DNA from: Polaribacter sp. Hel1_33_78
GTDB taxonomy: Bacteria; Bacteroidota; Bacteroidia; Flavobacteriales; Flavobacteriaceae
Assembly (NCBI RefSeq): GCF_900106075.1
Contig: NZ_LT629794.1
Span: 62,001-126,000 of the forward strand
Direction of reading: 5' to 3'
Length of the DNA: 64,000 nucleotides
Part shown: piece after piece, positions 18,401 to 26,959 of the stretch
Numbering within the stretch: the stretch's first letter is position 1
How the letters are laid out: every line of letters starts with the position of its first letter
The notes under the pieces: model-generated
Told to the model about the DNA's origin: nothing
The model's database searches: none
The model's input: the letters and a program-made list of their open reading frames with translations, nothing else
Translations under genes and position numbers: made by a program

Positions 18401-21400
18401 ATGAAACAAAAACTAAATTATAAATTTTATCTTCTAATAGTATTTATTTTCATTTTATGTGTTCGTTGTTCAACAAAGCAAGAACAAAAAAACAATACCC
18501 TTTTTAATTTAGTTGAATCCGAAAAAACAAACATTCATTTTAAAAATACGGTTAAAGAAAACCTCTATTTCAATTTTCTAAACTACCCTTACATTTACAA
18601 TGGTGGTGGAGTTGCGGTTGGAGATATTAATAATGATGGTTTAGAAGATGTGTATTTTACCTCTAATCAAGAATCCAACAAATTATACTTAAATCAAGGA
18701 AATTTAGAATTTAAGGATATTACTATAAAAGCAAAAGTTTCTGATGAAATTGGTTGGACAACAGGCGTTGCAATAATCGATATTAATAATGATGGTTGGT
18801 TAGATATTTATGTTTGTAAATCTGGTTCCTTAAAAAGTCATCAAAATAGAAAGAACAAGCTTTTTATCAATCAAAAAAATAATACATTTAAAGAAAGTGC
18901 TGCAAAATATGGTTTAGATCATTTTGGCTTTTCTACTCAAGCTTATTTTTTTGACTTTGATAATGATAAAGATTTAGATATGTACTTGGTAAATCATCGT
19001 CAAGATTTTAGAAATAATGTAATTTTAGATCAAAGGATTCAAGAAACTAAAGAAGATTATAATTCTGATCAATTGTTTAGAAATGATGGAGATTCCTTTA
19101 CAAACATTACCAAAGAAGCAGGGATTTTAAATAAAGCATGGGGCCTAAGCGCTTCAATTGGTGATTTTAATAACGATAACTTACCAGATGTATTTGTTGC
19201 CAATGATTTTTTAGAACCTGATTTTTTGTATATCAATCAAGGAAATGGAACTTTTAAGGATGAAGCTTTAAAGCATTTTAATCACATTTCCTCAAATAGT
19301 ATGGGATCTGATTTTGCTGATATTAATAATGATTTACGTCCGGATTTAGTTGTCCTAGATATGATGGCTGAAGATCATATTCGCGGAAAAGAAAACATGG
19401 CAACCATGAGTATTTCTAATTTTCATCAATTAGTAGATATGGGGTATCACCATCAATATATGTCTAACATGTTGCAGTTAAATAATGGAAATGGAACGTT
19501 TTCTGAGATTGGGCAATTGGCCGGAATTGCAAAAACAGATTGGAGTTGGGCGCCATTAATTGCTGATTTTGATAATGATGGTTTTAATGACGTGTTCGTT
19601 ACAAACGGAATTGAGCATGATTTATCGAATCAAGATTTTAGAAATCAAATAAGAGACAATATTAGAAATCGTAAGAAAGTTTCTTTAGACCAGGCAATAA
19701 ATATGATGCCTTCTCATAAATTGAGTAATTATATATTTAAAAACAATAAAGATTTAACTTTTGAAAATACTTCTAAAAAATGGGGATTAGATGCCAAAAT
19801 AAACTCTAATGGAGCTGTCTATGCAGATTTAGATAATGATGGAGATTTAGATTTAGTTCTAAATAACCAGGCAGAAGAAGCATCAATTTACAGAAATAAT
19901 TCTGATAAAAATTTTATCACTTTTTCTTTAATAGGAAGTGCTAAAAACACCTCAGGAATTGGAGTAAATGTAACGGTCTTTTCTGATGAGTTACAACAAT
20001 CTAAACAACAGTTTTTAAGTAGAGGGTTTCAATCTTCAATGAGTAATAAATTGCATTTCGGTTTAGGAGAAAATATGAAAGTTGATAGTGTTCTGGTTGA
20101 TTGGAAAAATGGAAAAACACAAAACTTAACAAATATTAAAATCAATTCAAATGTGAAAATTGATTATAAGAATGCTGCTAAAAATAGGCGTATTTCCGAT
20201 TCTAAAACTAGTTTATTTGAACAAGTAAGTCCCTCCGATATTGGAATAAATTTTCAACAAAAAGAAAATAATTTCAATGATTTCAAAAAACAAATATTAT
20301 TACCTCAAAAACAATCAGAAATGAGTTCACCTCTTGTTGTTGGAGATGTAAATAATGATGGTTTAGATGATTTTTTTGTTGGAAACTCTAAAGATGAAAA
20401 AGCAGCTTTGTATGTTCAAAAGAAAGGTGGTGAATTTGTAGAAACGAATCAGAAATTATTCAATTCAGATAAAATTTTTGAAGATACTGATGCCAAATTT
20501 ATTGATATTGATAATGACAATGATTTAGATTTATATGTTACTTCTGGAGGTTATGATGTTGATTCAAATAGCAAATTGCTTCAAGATAGAGTTTATATAA
20601 ACAATGGAAAAGGTCATTATAAAAAAGGTATACTTCCAACTATGTTAACCAACACAAAAGGTATTGCATTTTCAGATTTTGATAAAGATGGTGATCTAGA
20701 TGTTTTTGTAGGAAGTAGAGTAAAACATGGTCAATATCCACTTTCTGACAAACCTTATTTCTTAGAAAATAAGAAAGGAAAATACACTAATGTTATTGAT
20801 GAAAAGTTTGATGATATTTCTACCCTAAAAATGATAAATGACGCTATTTTTTCTGATTTTGATAATGATGGTGATCAAGACTTAATTGTTGTTGGAGAAT
20901 GGATGCCTGTTACATTCTTTGAGAATAAAGACAACAAGTTTTATCAAAAAGAAATTAAAAGTGTTTCTAATATAAATGGTTGGTTTCAGACGATTACAGC
21001 ATCCGATTTAGACGAAGATGGTTCTGTTGATTACATTATTGGTAATTGGGGAAAGAACAATAAGTTTCATCCAACAAAAGAAAAACCATTACATATTTAC
21101 GCAGATTATTTTGATGATAATTCCAGCTTTGATATTGCTTTGAGTAAGGTCTCAAAAACAGGAGATTTATTGCCAATTCGTGGTAAAGAATGTTCTACTC
21201 AACAAACCCCTTTTTTAGGCGATAAAGTAAAAACTTTTAAAGAATTTGCTACTTCGACAATGCCAGAAATATATGGTTCAAAAAAATTAGAAAAAGCAAG
21301 TCATTTTGAAGCTCATAGTTTTGCATCTTTCATTTTAAAAAGAAAAGGAGATGGAAATTTTGAAATACAAGAATTACCCAATGAAGCGCAATTTTCTCCA

Positions 21401-21688
21401 ACATTAGGTGTTGAAATTACAGATATAAATAGTGATGGTTTTTTAGATATTTTTGGTGTTGGAAATATTAACGAATCTGAAGTCGAAACTATAAAATATG
21501 ATGCTTCTAAAGGGTATGTTTTATTTGGAAATAAAGAAGGTAAATTTACTTATATAAATGATAAAAGTTATTATAGCAATAAAGAAGTAAAAACAATAAA
21601 AAAAATAGCTATTGATGGTGTATTACATTTTATTAAACTAAATAAGAATAATAAATTATCTCTGTTAAAGGTCAAGGATGTAAAATAA
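18401..21688 (+). CDS. Large FG-GAP/VCBS-repeat lipoprotein with ASPIC/UnbV domain
   Basis: A 1095-residue surface or periplasmic lipoprotein (signal and lipobox end at Cys23, in VRCSTK). I count thirteen calcium-binding beta-propeller motifs of the form D-x-[DN]-x-D, such as DINNDGLEDVYF, DFDNDKDLDMYL and DLDNDGDLDLVL, arranged in two clusters before and after an ASPIC/UnbV-like region (RGFQSSMSNKLHFGLG, about 545-590). The two clusters suggest two seven-bladed propellers, as in the CRTAC1-like group. It is the last gene of the GlcNAc operon, 14 bases after the kinase. Members of this group often accompany SusC/SusD loci, but their function is undefined; glycan or protein binding is a reasonable guess. 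Confidence 0.9.
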   Translation: MKQKLNYKFYLLIVFIFILCVRCSTKQEQKNNTLFNLVESEKTNIHFKNTVKENLYFNFLNYPYIYNGGGVAVGDINNDGLEDVYFTSNQESNKLYLNQGNLEFKDITIKAKVSDEIGWTTGVAIIDINNDGWLDIYVCKSGSLKSHQNRKNKLFINQKNNTFKESAAKYGLDHFGFSTQAYFFDFDNDKDLDMYLVNHRQDFRNNVILDQRIQETKEDYNSDQLFRNDGDSFTNITKEAGILNKAWGLSASIGDFNNDNLPDVFVANDFLEPDFLYINQGNGTFKDEALKHFNHISSNSMGSDFADINNDLRPDLVVLDMMAEDHIRGKENMATMSISNFHQLVDMGYHHQYMSNMLQLNNGNGTFSEIGQLAGIAKTDWSWAPLIADFDNDGFNDVFVTNGIEHDLSNQDFRNQIRDNIRNRKKVSLDQAINMMPSHKLSNYIFKNNKDLTFENTSKKWGLDAKINSNGAVYADLDNDGDLDLVLNNQAEEASIYRNNSDKNFITFSLIGSAKNTSGIGVNVTVFSDELQQSKQQFLSRGFQSSMSNKLHFGLGENMKVDSVLVDWKNGKTQNLTNIKINSNVKIDYKNAAKNRRISDSKTSLFEQVSPSDIGINFQQKENNFNDFKKQILLPQKQSEMSSPLVVGDVNNDGLDDFFVGNSKDEKAALYVQKKGGEFVETNQKLFNSDKIFEDTDAKFIDIDNDNDLDLYVTSGGYDVDSNSKLLQDRVYINNGKGHYKKGILPTMLTNTKGIAFSDFDKDGDLDVFVGSRVKHGQYPLSDKPYFLENKKGKYTNVIDEKFDDISTLKMINDAIFSDFDNDGDQDLIVVGEWMPVTFFENKDNKFYQKEIKSVSNINGWFQTITASDLDEDGSVDYIIGNWGKNNKFHPTKEKPLHIYADYFDDNSSFDIALSKVSKTGDLLPIRGKECSTQQTPFLGDKVKTFKEFATSTMPEIYGSKKLEKASHFEAHSFASFILKRKGDGNFEIQELPNEAQFSPTLGVEITDINSDGFLDIFGVGNINESEVETIKYDASKGYVLFGNKEGKFTYINDKSYYSNKEVKTIKKIAIDGVLHFIKLNKNNKLSLLKVKDVK

Positions 21689-21760
21689 TTCTTAATTAAA
21701 ACCTAATTACAAATTAGTTCAATCTTATAAGTTTCCTTTAAGAAAACAAAGAGCTTCCAA

Positions 21761-22942
21761 TTAAATTTTTGATAAACTCTGAGAAAGATCATTGATTAAA
21801 TCTTCAGCAGATTCGAGTCCTACAGAAATTCTCATATCTCCTAAGCTAATTCCAAGTCCTTTAAATTGATCTTCGTTTAGTTCTTTTAAGTAACTAATTG
21901 CAGGTGCATAAATTAAACTTTCATGCCCTCCCCAACTTACGCCAATTTGGAATAGTTCTAATCCGTTAAAGAACGATTTTACTTTGTCTAAATCTGTAGT
22001 TTTTAACTGAAAACTAATTAATCCTGTAGTTCCAGACATTTGCTTTTTTGCCAATTCGTATTGAGGAAAACTTTTTAATCCTGGAAAGTTGACTTTGGCA
22101 ATTTTTGGATGATTTTCTAAAAAATCGGCAACCGCTAAACCACTTTTTTGATGCTGATCCATTCTGATTTTAAGCGTTCGTAAACTTCGTAATAACAACC
22201 AAGCTTCAAAAGGAGCAATTTTAGCTCCAAAAAGCTCAAACTCTTTTGTAAACAAACTTTCCATATCAGCTTTATCGCCTATAACTGCCCCAGCAACCAC
22301 ATCACTATGACCTCCAATATATTTAGAACACGAATGAATTTCAAAATCAATTCCGAATTTTAATGGCTTCTGAAAAATAGGAGAAGCCCAAGTATTGTCT
22401 ATTGCCGTTTTTATTTGATGTTTTTTTGCCAACCTTGCAACAGCCTCTAAATCTTGTAAACTTAAAACTACAGATGATGGACTCTCCAAATAAATTAATG
22501 ATGTATTAGGTTGAATCGCATTTTCAAACTCAGCAATATCAGTACCAGAGATATAGGTGATTTCAATATCAAACTTGGGTTTAAAATACGATTGTAATAA
22601 ATTATTTGCTGGTCCGTAAATGTTTTTTACAGTAATAACATGACTCCCTTTTTGGATACACGAAAGCATAACAGCACTTACAGCTCCCATTCCAGAGGCA
22701 AAAAGTTTTGCAGAATCTCCACCACAAATTGTCGCTAATTTATCTTCAACAATTTTTGCTGATGGATTGTTTCCTCTTGAATAAATATAGTTGTTAGTCC
22801 TGTCATCAAAAGCTTTGTCAATATCATCCCAATCTTTCATGGTAAATAATGAATTTTGATAAATAGGAGGAACAACTGCTCCATGACTATGTGCTTTTTT
22901 TCCATCGTGAGACAAAAAAGTTTCAATCTTTTTTTCGTTCAT
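21761..22942 (-). CDS. PLP-dependent trans-sulfuration enzyme (cystathionine gamma-synthase / gamma-lyase family)
   Basis: A 393-residue Cys/Met-metabolism PLP enzyme. The PLP lysine is Lys207 in SCSKYIGGHSDVVAG, the PLP-ring Asp is Asp182 in DNTWASP, and the phosphate-binding YSRGNNP segment lies at 54-60. The position where methionine gamma-lyase has its YGCT signature reads YGPAN here, so it is not a canonical methionine gamma-lyase; cystathionine beta-lyase, gamma-synthase or another C-S lyase activity are all possible. It overlaps the NhaC-family transporter by one base (shared at 22942), which implies translational coupling and suggests that the transporter moves a substrate or product of this enzyme. 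Confidence 0.88.
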   Translation of the reverse strand: MNEKKIETFLSHDGKKAHSHGAVVPPIYQNSLFTMKDWDDIDKAFDDRTNNYIYSRGNNPSAKIVEDKLATICGGDSAKLFASGMGAVSAVMLSCIQKGSHVITVKNIYGPANNLLQSYFKPKFDIEITYISGTDIAEFENAIQPNTSLIYLESPSSVVLSLQDLEAVARLAKKHQIKTAIDNTWASPIFQKPLKFGIDFEIHSCSKYIGGHSDVVAGAVIGDKADMESLFTKEFELFGAKIAPFEAWLLLRSLRTLKIRMDQHQKSGLAVADFLENHPKIAKVNFPGLKSFPQYELAKKQMSGTTGLISFQLKTTDLDKVKSFFNGLELFQIGVSWGGHESLIYAPAISYLKELNEDQFKGLGISLGDMRISVGLESAEDLINDLSQSLSKI

Positions 22943-24372
22943 TATTTCTTAGAATCTTTTTTATGAAAACAACCAATTCCTGTTATTGCTAACAATGGTG
23001 CTACAAATATATTTATTAAGGTTAATAATTGCCAATGCCAATAATCTGCCAATGGAACACCTAAAGTTGCCACAACAAATAATGTTGAAGCATGCCATGG
23101 AATTAATGTTTCTATCATAGTTCCATAATCTTCAATAGACCTAGAAAGCACTTTTCGTGAGACTTTTAATTTATCATAAGCAGGTTTAAATGCATCACCA
23201 ATAATAAAACTAGTTGCACTTTGATTAGATGTAAATGCATTTGTAAAAGCAGTTGCCAGTAGTGATGAAATAATTAAAGTCCATCGTTTTTTCACCTTTT
23301 TAAAAACAATATTAACTATGTTTGGCATTGCTTTTACCATGTCTAAAATCCCTATAAATATAAAAACCATGAACGTGAAAAAGATAGCTTCATTTAAAGC
23401 ATATAATCCTCCTCTATTAAATAATACAGATACGTTTTCTGGTATACCTGTCATCCAAATTGCCATATCTACATGATATCCCTTTAGTAATGTTTGAATA
23501 AGATTTTCTAAAGAAAAATCTTGAATAAACAAGGCTAAAAAACAAGCTGATAAAGCTGAAACAAGCATTACAGGAACAGTTGGTTTTCTTGTTAAAGAAC
23601 CATACAGAATAACGATTGGTGGTATAATTAACAAGAAATTAAACTGAAACATTGTATCTATTGTAGACAATGTAGTTTGAGTAGCAACTTCGCTATTTAC
23701 GGCTGATGAGGAAGGATAAATAAAAGTTAAACTAAAAAAGATAATAGCTGCAATAATTGCAGAAGGAATGGTTGTATACATCATTGATTGAATATGATCG
23801 TATAATTTTACTTCTGTAGCTGCTGCTGCCAAATTTGTAGTGTCTGATAATGGTGACATTTTATCTCCAAAATACGCTCCTCCAATAATAGCGCCTGCTG
23901 TTATTCCTAAATCTACATTTGCTATGGCAGCAATACCAATAATTACAACACCAATGGTACCAACAGAACCCCAAGAAGTGCCAGTTAATAATGAGAAAAT
24001 TATTGGCACAACAAAGGCGATTAAATAAATATAATCTGGATTTATTAATTCAATTCCATAATACACTAACATTGGTATTGTACCAGAAATAATCCAAGAT
24101 CCAATTAATAACCCAATTGAAAAGAAAATGAGAATTACAGGAAAACCTTGTGCTATTTTTTTTACTACAGCCTCTTGGATATCTTTCCATTTATAACCTA
24201 AAATCATCAACTCAATAGCAGAAAAAATTGCTGCCAAAAGAAAAATTATTTCGAGCGGAAATGGTTTCATCTCTAAATAATTAGGCCCAATGACTAACCC
24301 AAAAGAAATCAGTATAAATAGAAATAATAATGGTAATAAAAGCTGATATGTTTTTGGTGTATTTGGTTTCAA
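22942..24372 (-). CDS. NhaC family Na+/H+ antiporter or amino-acid transporter
   Basis: A 476-residue inner-membrane carrier with about eleven hydrophobic helices and the family motifs GTSWGSVGTIG, GGAYFGDKMSPLSDTTN and TAFTNAFTSNQSATSFI. The reading frame opens with TTG at 24372 and no upstream in-frame ATG; starting at the next Met (residue 36) would delete the first helix, so TTG is preferred. NhaC-superfamily proteins include Na+/H+ antiporters and predicted methionine or other amino-acid transporters. The one-base overlap with a trans-sulfuration enzyme favours a sulfur amino acid substrate. A second NhaC paralogue lies at 52072-53547 in a different context. Confidence 0.87.
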   Translation of the reverse strand: MKPNTPKTYQLLLPLLFLFILISFGLVIGPNYLEMKPFPLEIIFLLAAIFSAIELMILGYKWKDIQEAVVKKIAQGFPVILIFFSIGLLIGSWIISGTIPMLVYYGIELINPDYIYLIAFVVPIIFSLLTGTSWGSVGTIGVVIIGIAAIANVDLGITAGAIIGGAYFGDKMSPLSDTTNLAAAATEVKLYDHIQSMMYTTIPSAIIAAIIFFSLTFIYPSSSAVNSEVATQTTLSTIDTMFQFNFLLIIPPIVILYGSLTRKPTVPVMLVSALSACFLALFIQDFSLENLIQTLLKGYHVDMAIWMTGIPENVSVLFNRGGLYALNEAIFFTFMVFIFIGILDMVKAMPNIVNIVFKKVKKRWTLIISSLLATAFTNAFTSNQSATSFIIGDAFKPAYDKLKVSRKVLSRSIEDYGTMIETLIPWHASTLFVVATLGVPLADYWHWQLLTLINIFVAPLLAITGIGCFHKKDSKK

Positions 24373-24435
24373 AATTTTAGTTGTTGTTAGATGCTTTTAA
24401 AAATAGGTATAAAATATTATTTGTAATTATTTTGG

Positions 24436-25122
24436 CTAAACTAATTTTAAAGACTCGCTTTTTAAATAAAACTGAGAACTTACCTGTTTTGGATATTTCT
24501 TTCTTAAATTGTTGTATTCTGTGTTTTAAGCATGTTTCCCAAAAATACCTAAGATCAATTTTAAGTTTTCTTCGTCTTCTGGATATTGTCCTTTATCATC
24601 TGTCTTTTTAATCCAGCTATTTAACACAGTTGTGTAATTTAAATCTTGAGCTTGATTGTTTAATTCAAATGGATCATTTTTTTGAAATCGTACAACTCTT
24701 TTGATAGTCTAAAATCTGACATAAATCGATTTTGAACTTCGTTCAACTTTTTGTCTTTATATAATTGACACATCGATTTTACAAAAGAAACTTCATCAAC
24801 ATCCATATAATTTGTTTGGGCATATGGCCTATCTATTCAGAAATTTTTGATGTGTTTAAAATTTTTAGAACGAACAGCTCTAATTCTATCGATTGTAACA
24901 TCGAATCGATCTCTAGTAGAAATTAAATACTCGCGTTCTTTTTACTAAACATATTTTACCTTCCATATAATTAGGAATATCAATTCCCGCTATTTGTAAA
25001 GAACTCCGACCAAGATCTAATCCGCTTATCATGTCAATATTGATTTTTTCTCCAATTAAATTTTTATTAGCTTTGATAAAATAAGCAATAATTAAAGGAG
25101 CCTTTAAACCTCCATCATACAA
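24436..25122 (-). pseudogene. Decayed sulfatase (C-terminal third), several frameshifts and stops
   Basis: On the minus strand three overlapping frame fragments together spell a sulfatase C-terminus. The first (from 25122) reads YDGGLKAPLI, then SGLDLGRSSLQIAGIDIPNY and MEGK. After a frameshift near 24930 it reads RDRFDVTIDRIRAVRSKNFK, a stop at 24839-24837, and then QLYKDKKLNEVQNRFMSDFR and SKELYDF. After another frameshift in a run of A near 24680 it reads NDPFELNNQAQDL and WIKKTDDKGQYPEDE to a stop at 24528-24526. These match the order of motifs in arylsulfatase or N-sulfoglucosamine sulfohydrolase-type proteins. The catalytic N-terminal Cys/Ser-x-Pro-x-Arg part is absent, so it is a non-functional relic. 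Confidence 0.85.
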
Positions 25123-25198
25123 AAATTATTTGTTTCAAGAATATTTTGAAAAGAAACTTTCAATTTCAAATCTTGACTGCCAAAGTTGTAACTAACAA

Positions 25199-25414
25199 TT
25201 ATTTAGATTCGGATTTATTTCCGAGATAGTTGTAATAAGATTGTCTGCATTCTCCATTACAAAACCTATGTCCTATCGCTATTGGGTTTTTACATTTTTT
25301 ACAACAATTAATGCCGCTATGAATTAATAAATCAATTACTTGCTTTAGTGCTGCTTTAACATCTATTCTATTTTGATTTGTTTCTTCCAGTATTTTTACT
25401 AATTCATCTTTCAT
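25199..25414 (-). CDS. Small protein with a four-Cys zinc-ribbon-like C-terminus
   Basis: A 71-residue predicted cytoplasmic protein. Residues 1-30 form an amphipathic helix (MKDELVKILEETNQNRIDV). Residues 37-60 carry two Cys knuckles, CCKKCKNPI and FCNGECRQSYYN, spaced as in treble-clef or zinc-ribbon folds. I do not recognise a named family. It lies alone between a decayed sulfatase and an intergenic hairpin, so it could be a survivor of a rearranged region. The orderly Cys pattern argues that the frame is real, but it is short and its expression is unproven. Confidence 0.5.
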   Translation of the reverse strand: MKDELVKILEETNQNRIDVKAALKQVIDLLIHSGINCCKKCKNPIAIGHRFCNGECRQSYYNYLGNKSESK

Positions 25415-25450
25415 AGGCGCTAACCTAAATAAATTTACAATTCTAAATGA

Positions 25451-25484
25451 GCGGAATCCCGCAGTTTAAATTGCGGGATTCCGC
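25451..25484. repeat. Perfect 13-bp GC-rich hairpin without a T-tract
   Basis: GCGGAATCCCGCA (25451-25463) is followed by an 8-base loop and TGCGGGATTCCGC (25472-25484). The arms are far richer in G and C than the surroundings. Neither strand has a T-run after the stem, so it is not a typical intrinsic terminator. It could be an interspersed palindromic repeat or a protein-binding site. Confidence 0.6.
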
Positions 25485-25703
25485 AGAATTACAGTCTACA
25501 AAAAATTTATTTTTATAGAACAAATAAATCAAATGTTTCTCAAATCTTCTACCAGCTTTAAGAAAAAAAGTTGGGGTATGGGCTTAAATCACTAGACATT
25601 AAAAGCCTTGTGAATAGCCTATAAGAGAGAATTATACTTTTTCAAAAAAAAACAGAAAGGGGTCACATTTATAAGAGATAAAATGCAAATTTTATGTAAA
25701 TAA

Positions 25704-25739
25704 AAAAAGGACCTGAAGCTGAAATGCTGCAAACCCTTT
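25704..25739 (-). terminator. Weak terminator-like structure after the tRNA gene
   Basis: On the minus strand AAAGG (25739-25735) can pair with CCTTT near 25711-25707 around a partly structured loop, and seven T follow. The stem is short, so this is tentative; its position right after the tRNA is the main support. Confidence 0.3.
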
Positions 25740-25748
25740 GTTTTAATG

Positions 25749-25822
25749 TGGTCCCACGAGGACTCGAACCTCGGACCACCTGATTATGAGTCAGGTGCTC
25801 TAACCAACTGAGCTATAGGACC
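25749..25822 (-). tRNA. tRNA with CAU anticodon (Met, or Ile2 if lysidine-modified)
   Basis: A full 74-nt cloverleaf on the minus strand: acceptor GGTCCTA pairs with TGGGACC (one G-U), D-arm GCTC/GAGC with the AGTTGGTTA loop, anticodon stem CCTGA/TCAGG with loop CTCATAA (anticodon CAU), and T-arm CGAGG/CCTCG with loop TTCGAGT. The discriminator is A, and CCA is not encoded. The anticodon alone cannot separate elongator Met from the TilS-modified Ile2; the acceptor lacks the CxA mismatch start of initiator tRNA, so it is not the initiator. Confidence 0.95.
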
Positions 25823-25836
25823 TATAATTTAGGGTG

Positions 25837-25869
25837 CAAATGTAACATTAATTTTAAATTATTTGCAAA
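25837..25869 (-). promoter_or_regulatory. Promoter of the tRNA gene (-33 TTTG, -7 TACATTTG)
   Basis: The minus strand has TTTG at 25869-25866, a 21-base spacer measured from the CAA triplet, and TACATTTG at 25844-25837. This fits the Bacteroidetes consensus exactly and ends 14 bases before the mature tRNA 5' end. Confidence 0.72.
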
Positions 25870-25885
25870 TAAAATTAAATAATAA

Positions 25886-26857
25886 TTACACGGTTCTATT
25901 CATTAGCCACAAACCAAAGTTCTTAAGGTTTTCTTTGTTTTCTTGGCTAATAGACATTTTTGATAAGGTATTAAATGCCTTTTCTGTATAATTTTCTATT
26001 TTATCTTTGATTAAAACGGGCATATCATTTAACTCGAAAATTCGAGTTACTTCTGCAATTTTAATAGAATTATCTTCTAATTTCTGCTGATAAAAAAACA
26101 ACAGTTTTTGTTTATCTTCTTCATTAGCCACTTCTAATGCTTTGAGGTATAGATATGTTTTTTTATTCTCAATAATATCACCTCCTATTTGCTTTCCAAA
26201 AGTTGCTGCATCTCCAAAAGTATCTAAATAATCATCTTGTAACTGAAAAGCCAAGCCTAAATTCAATCCAAAATCATAAATTAAATTAGCATCTAGTTCA
26301 TTTGTTTCTGCTACAATTGCGCCCATTTTTAATGCAGCAGCAACCAAAACTGATGTTTTTAAACGAATCATATTTATATATTCATCAATAGTAACATCTT
26401 TTCTTGTTTCAAAATCAACATCTAATTGCTGTCCATCACAAACCTCTAATGCAGTTTTACTAAATAACTTTGCTAATTTCTGAAAAATTATAGGCTCATA
26501 ATTTTCAAAATATTGATATGCTAAAATAAGCATTGCATCACCAGAGAGTATTCCTGTGCTAATATCCCATTTTTCATGAACGGTTGCTTTTCCTCTTCTA
26601 AGAGGCGCATCATCCATAATATCGTCATGTACCAAAGTAAAATTATGAAATATCTCGACTGCCAAAGCTGCGGGTAGTGCTTTTTTATAATTAGAAGAAA
26701 AAATATCTGCAGCCATTAAGGTTAAAATAGGGCGCATTCTTTTACCGCCTAAATGCAAAATATAATCTATTGGCTCGTATAAATTTTTAGGATCTTTAAT
26801 CCATTTTTTAGATTGCAAGTAGTTTAAAAATTCTTGTTGATAATGTAAAATGTCCAA
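25886..26857 (-). CDS. Polyprenyl (geranylgeranyl/farnesyl-type) diphosphate synthase
   Basis: A 323-residue trans-isoprenyl diphosphate synthase that condenses isopentenyl diphosphate with allylic diphosphates for quinone, carotenoid and cell-wall carrier synthesis. It has GGKRMRP (38-44), the first Asp-rich motif DDIMDD (78-83) followed by LRRGK, and the second motif LQDDYLDTFGD (about 208). The residue five before the first Asp motif is aromatic (Phe73) and there is no two-residue insertion, features of short-chain type I GGPP synthases; chain length remains inference. The frame opens at TTG (26857-26855) with no in-frame ATG upstream in the intergenic region. It is divergent from the tetR efflux operon. 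Confidence 0.92.
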   Translation of the reverse strand: MDILHYQQEFLNYLQSKKWIKDPKNLYEPIDYILHLGGKRMRPILTLMAADIFSSNYKKALPAALAVEIFHNFTLVHDDIMDDAPLRRGKATVHEKWDISTGILSGDAMLILAYQYFENYEPIIFQKLAKLFSKTALEVCDGQQLDVDFETRKDVTIDEYINMIRLKTSVLVAAALKMGAIVAETNELDANLIYDFGLNLGLAFQLQDDYLDTFGDAATFGKQIGGDIIENKKTYLYLKALEVANEEDKQKLLFFYQQKLEDNSIKIAEVTRIFELNDMPVLIKDKIENYTEKAFNTLSKMSISQENKENLKNFGLWLMNRTV

Positions 26858-26931
26858 GTCTAAAGTTTTTTGTAAAAATACTGTAAAGAAATTTCTTTTT
26901 AATCTAAATGTTAAAAAATCATTAAAACTAT

Positions 26932-26959
26932 GGAAACTATTTTTGTACCCACAGTTTCC
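26932..26959. promoter_or_regulatory. Candidate TetR operator (inverted repeat in the efflux promoter)
   Basis: GGAAACT (26932-26938) and AGTTTCC (26953-26959) form a palindrome with a 14-base centre. Extending to 15-base half-sites keeps about 11 matches. It covers the -33 box and spacer of the tetR promoter, where binding would block RNA polymerase: a typical auto-repression layout. Confidence 0.6.

Larger units (their letters stand above)
25415..25748. other. Intergenic region of about 330 bases
   Basis: No open frame of note. It contains the perfect hairpin at 25451-25484, a sentence-like AT-rich stretch with no recognisable motif (25500-25700), and a weak terminator-like structure just downstream of the tRNA gene. 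Confidence 0.6.

Noticed and set aside
24373..24436. Possible SAM riboswitch before nhaC and the trans-sulfuration gene
   Set aside because: I looked for conserved stem or pseudoknot sequences in the leader and found none; the space is occupied by the sulfatase relic.
24381..24611. Plus-strand open frame of 76 codons beside nhaC
   Set aside because: It is antisense to the sulfatase relic, which explains the coding-like signal on the other strand; the translation shows no domain.
25655..25675. GGGGTCACATTT segment resembling repeats next to RAYT transposases
   Set aside because: A single short match with no transposase or second copy in the window; too weak to call.
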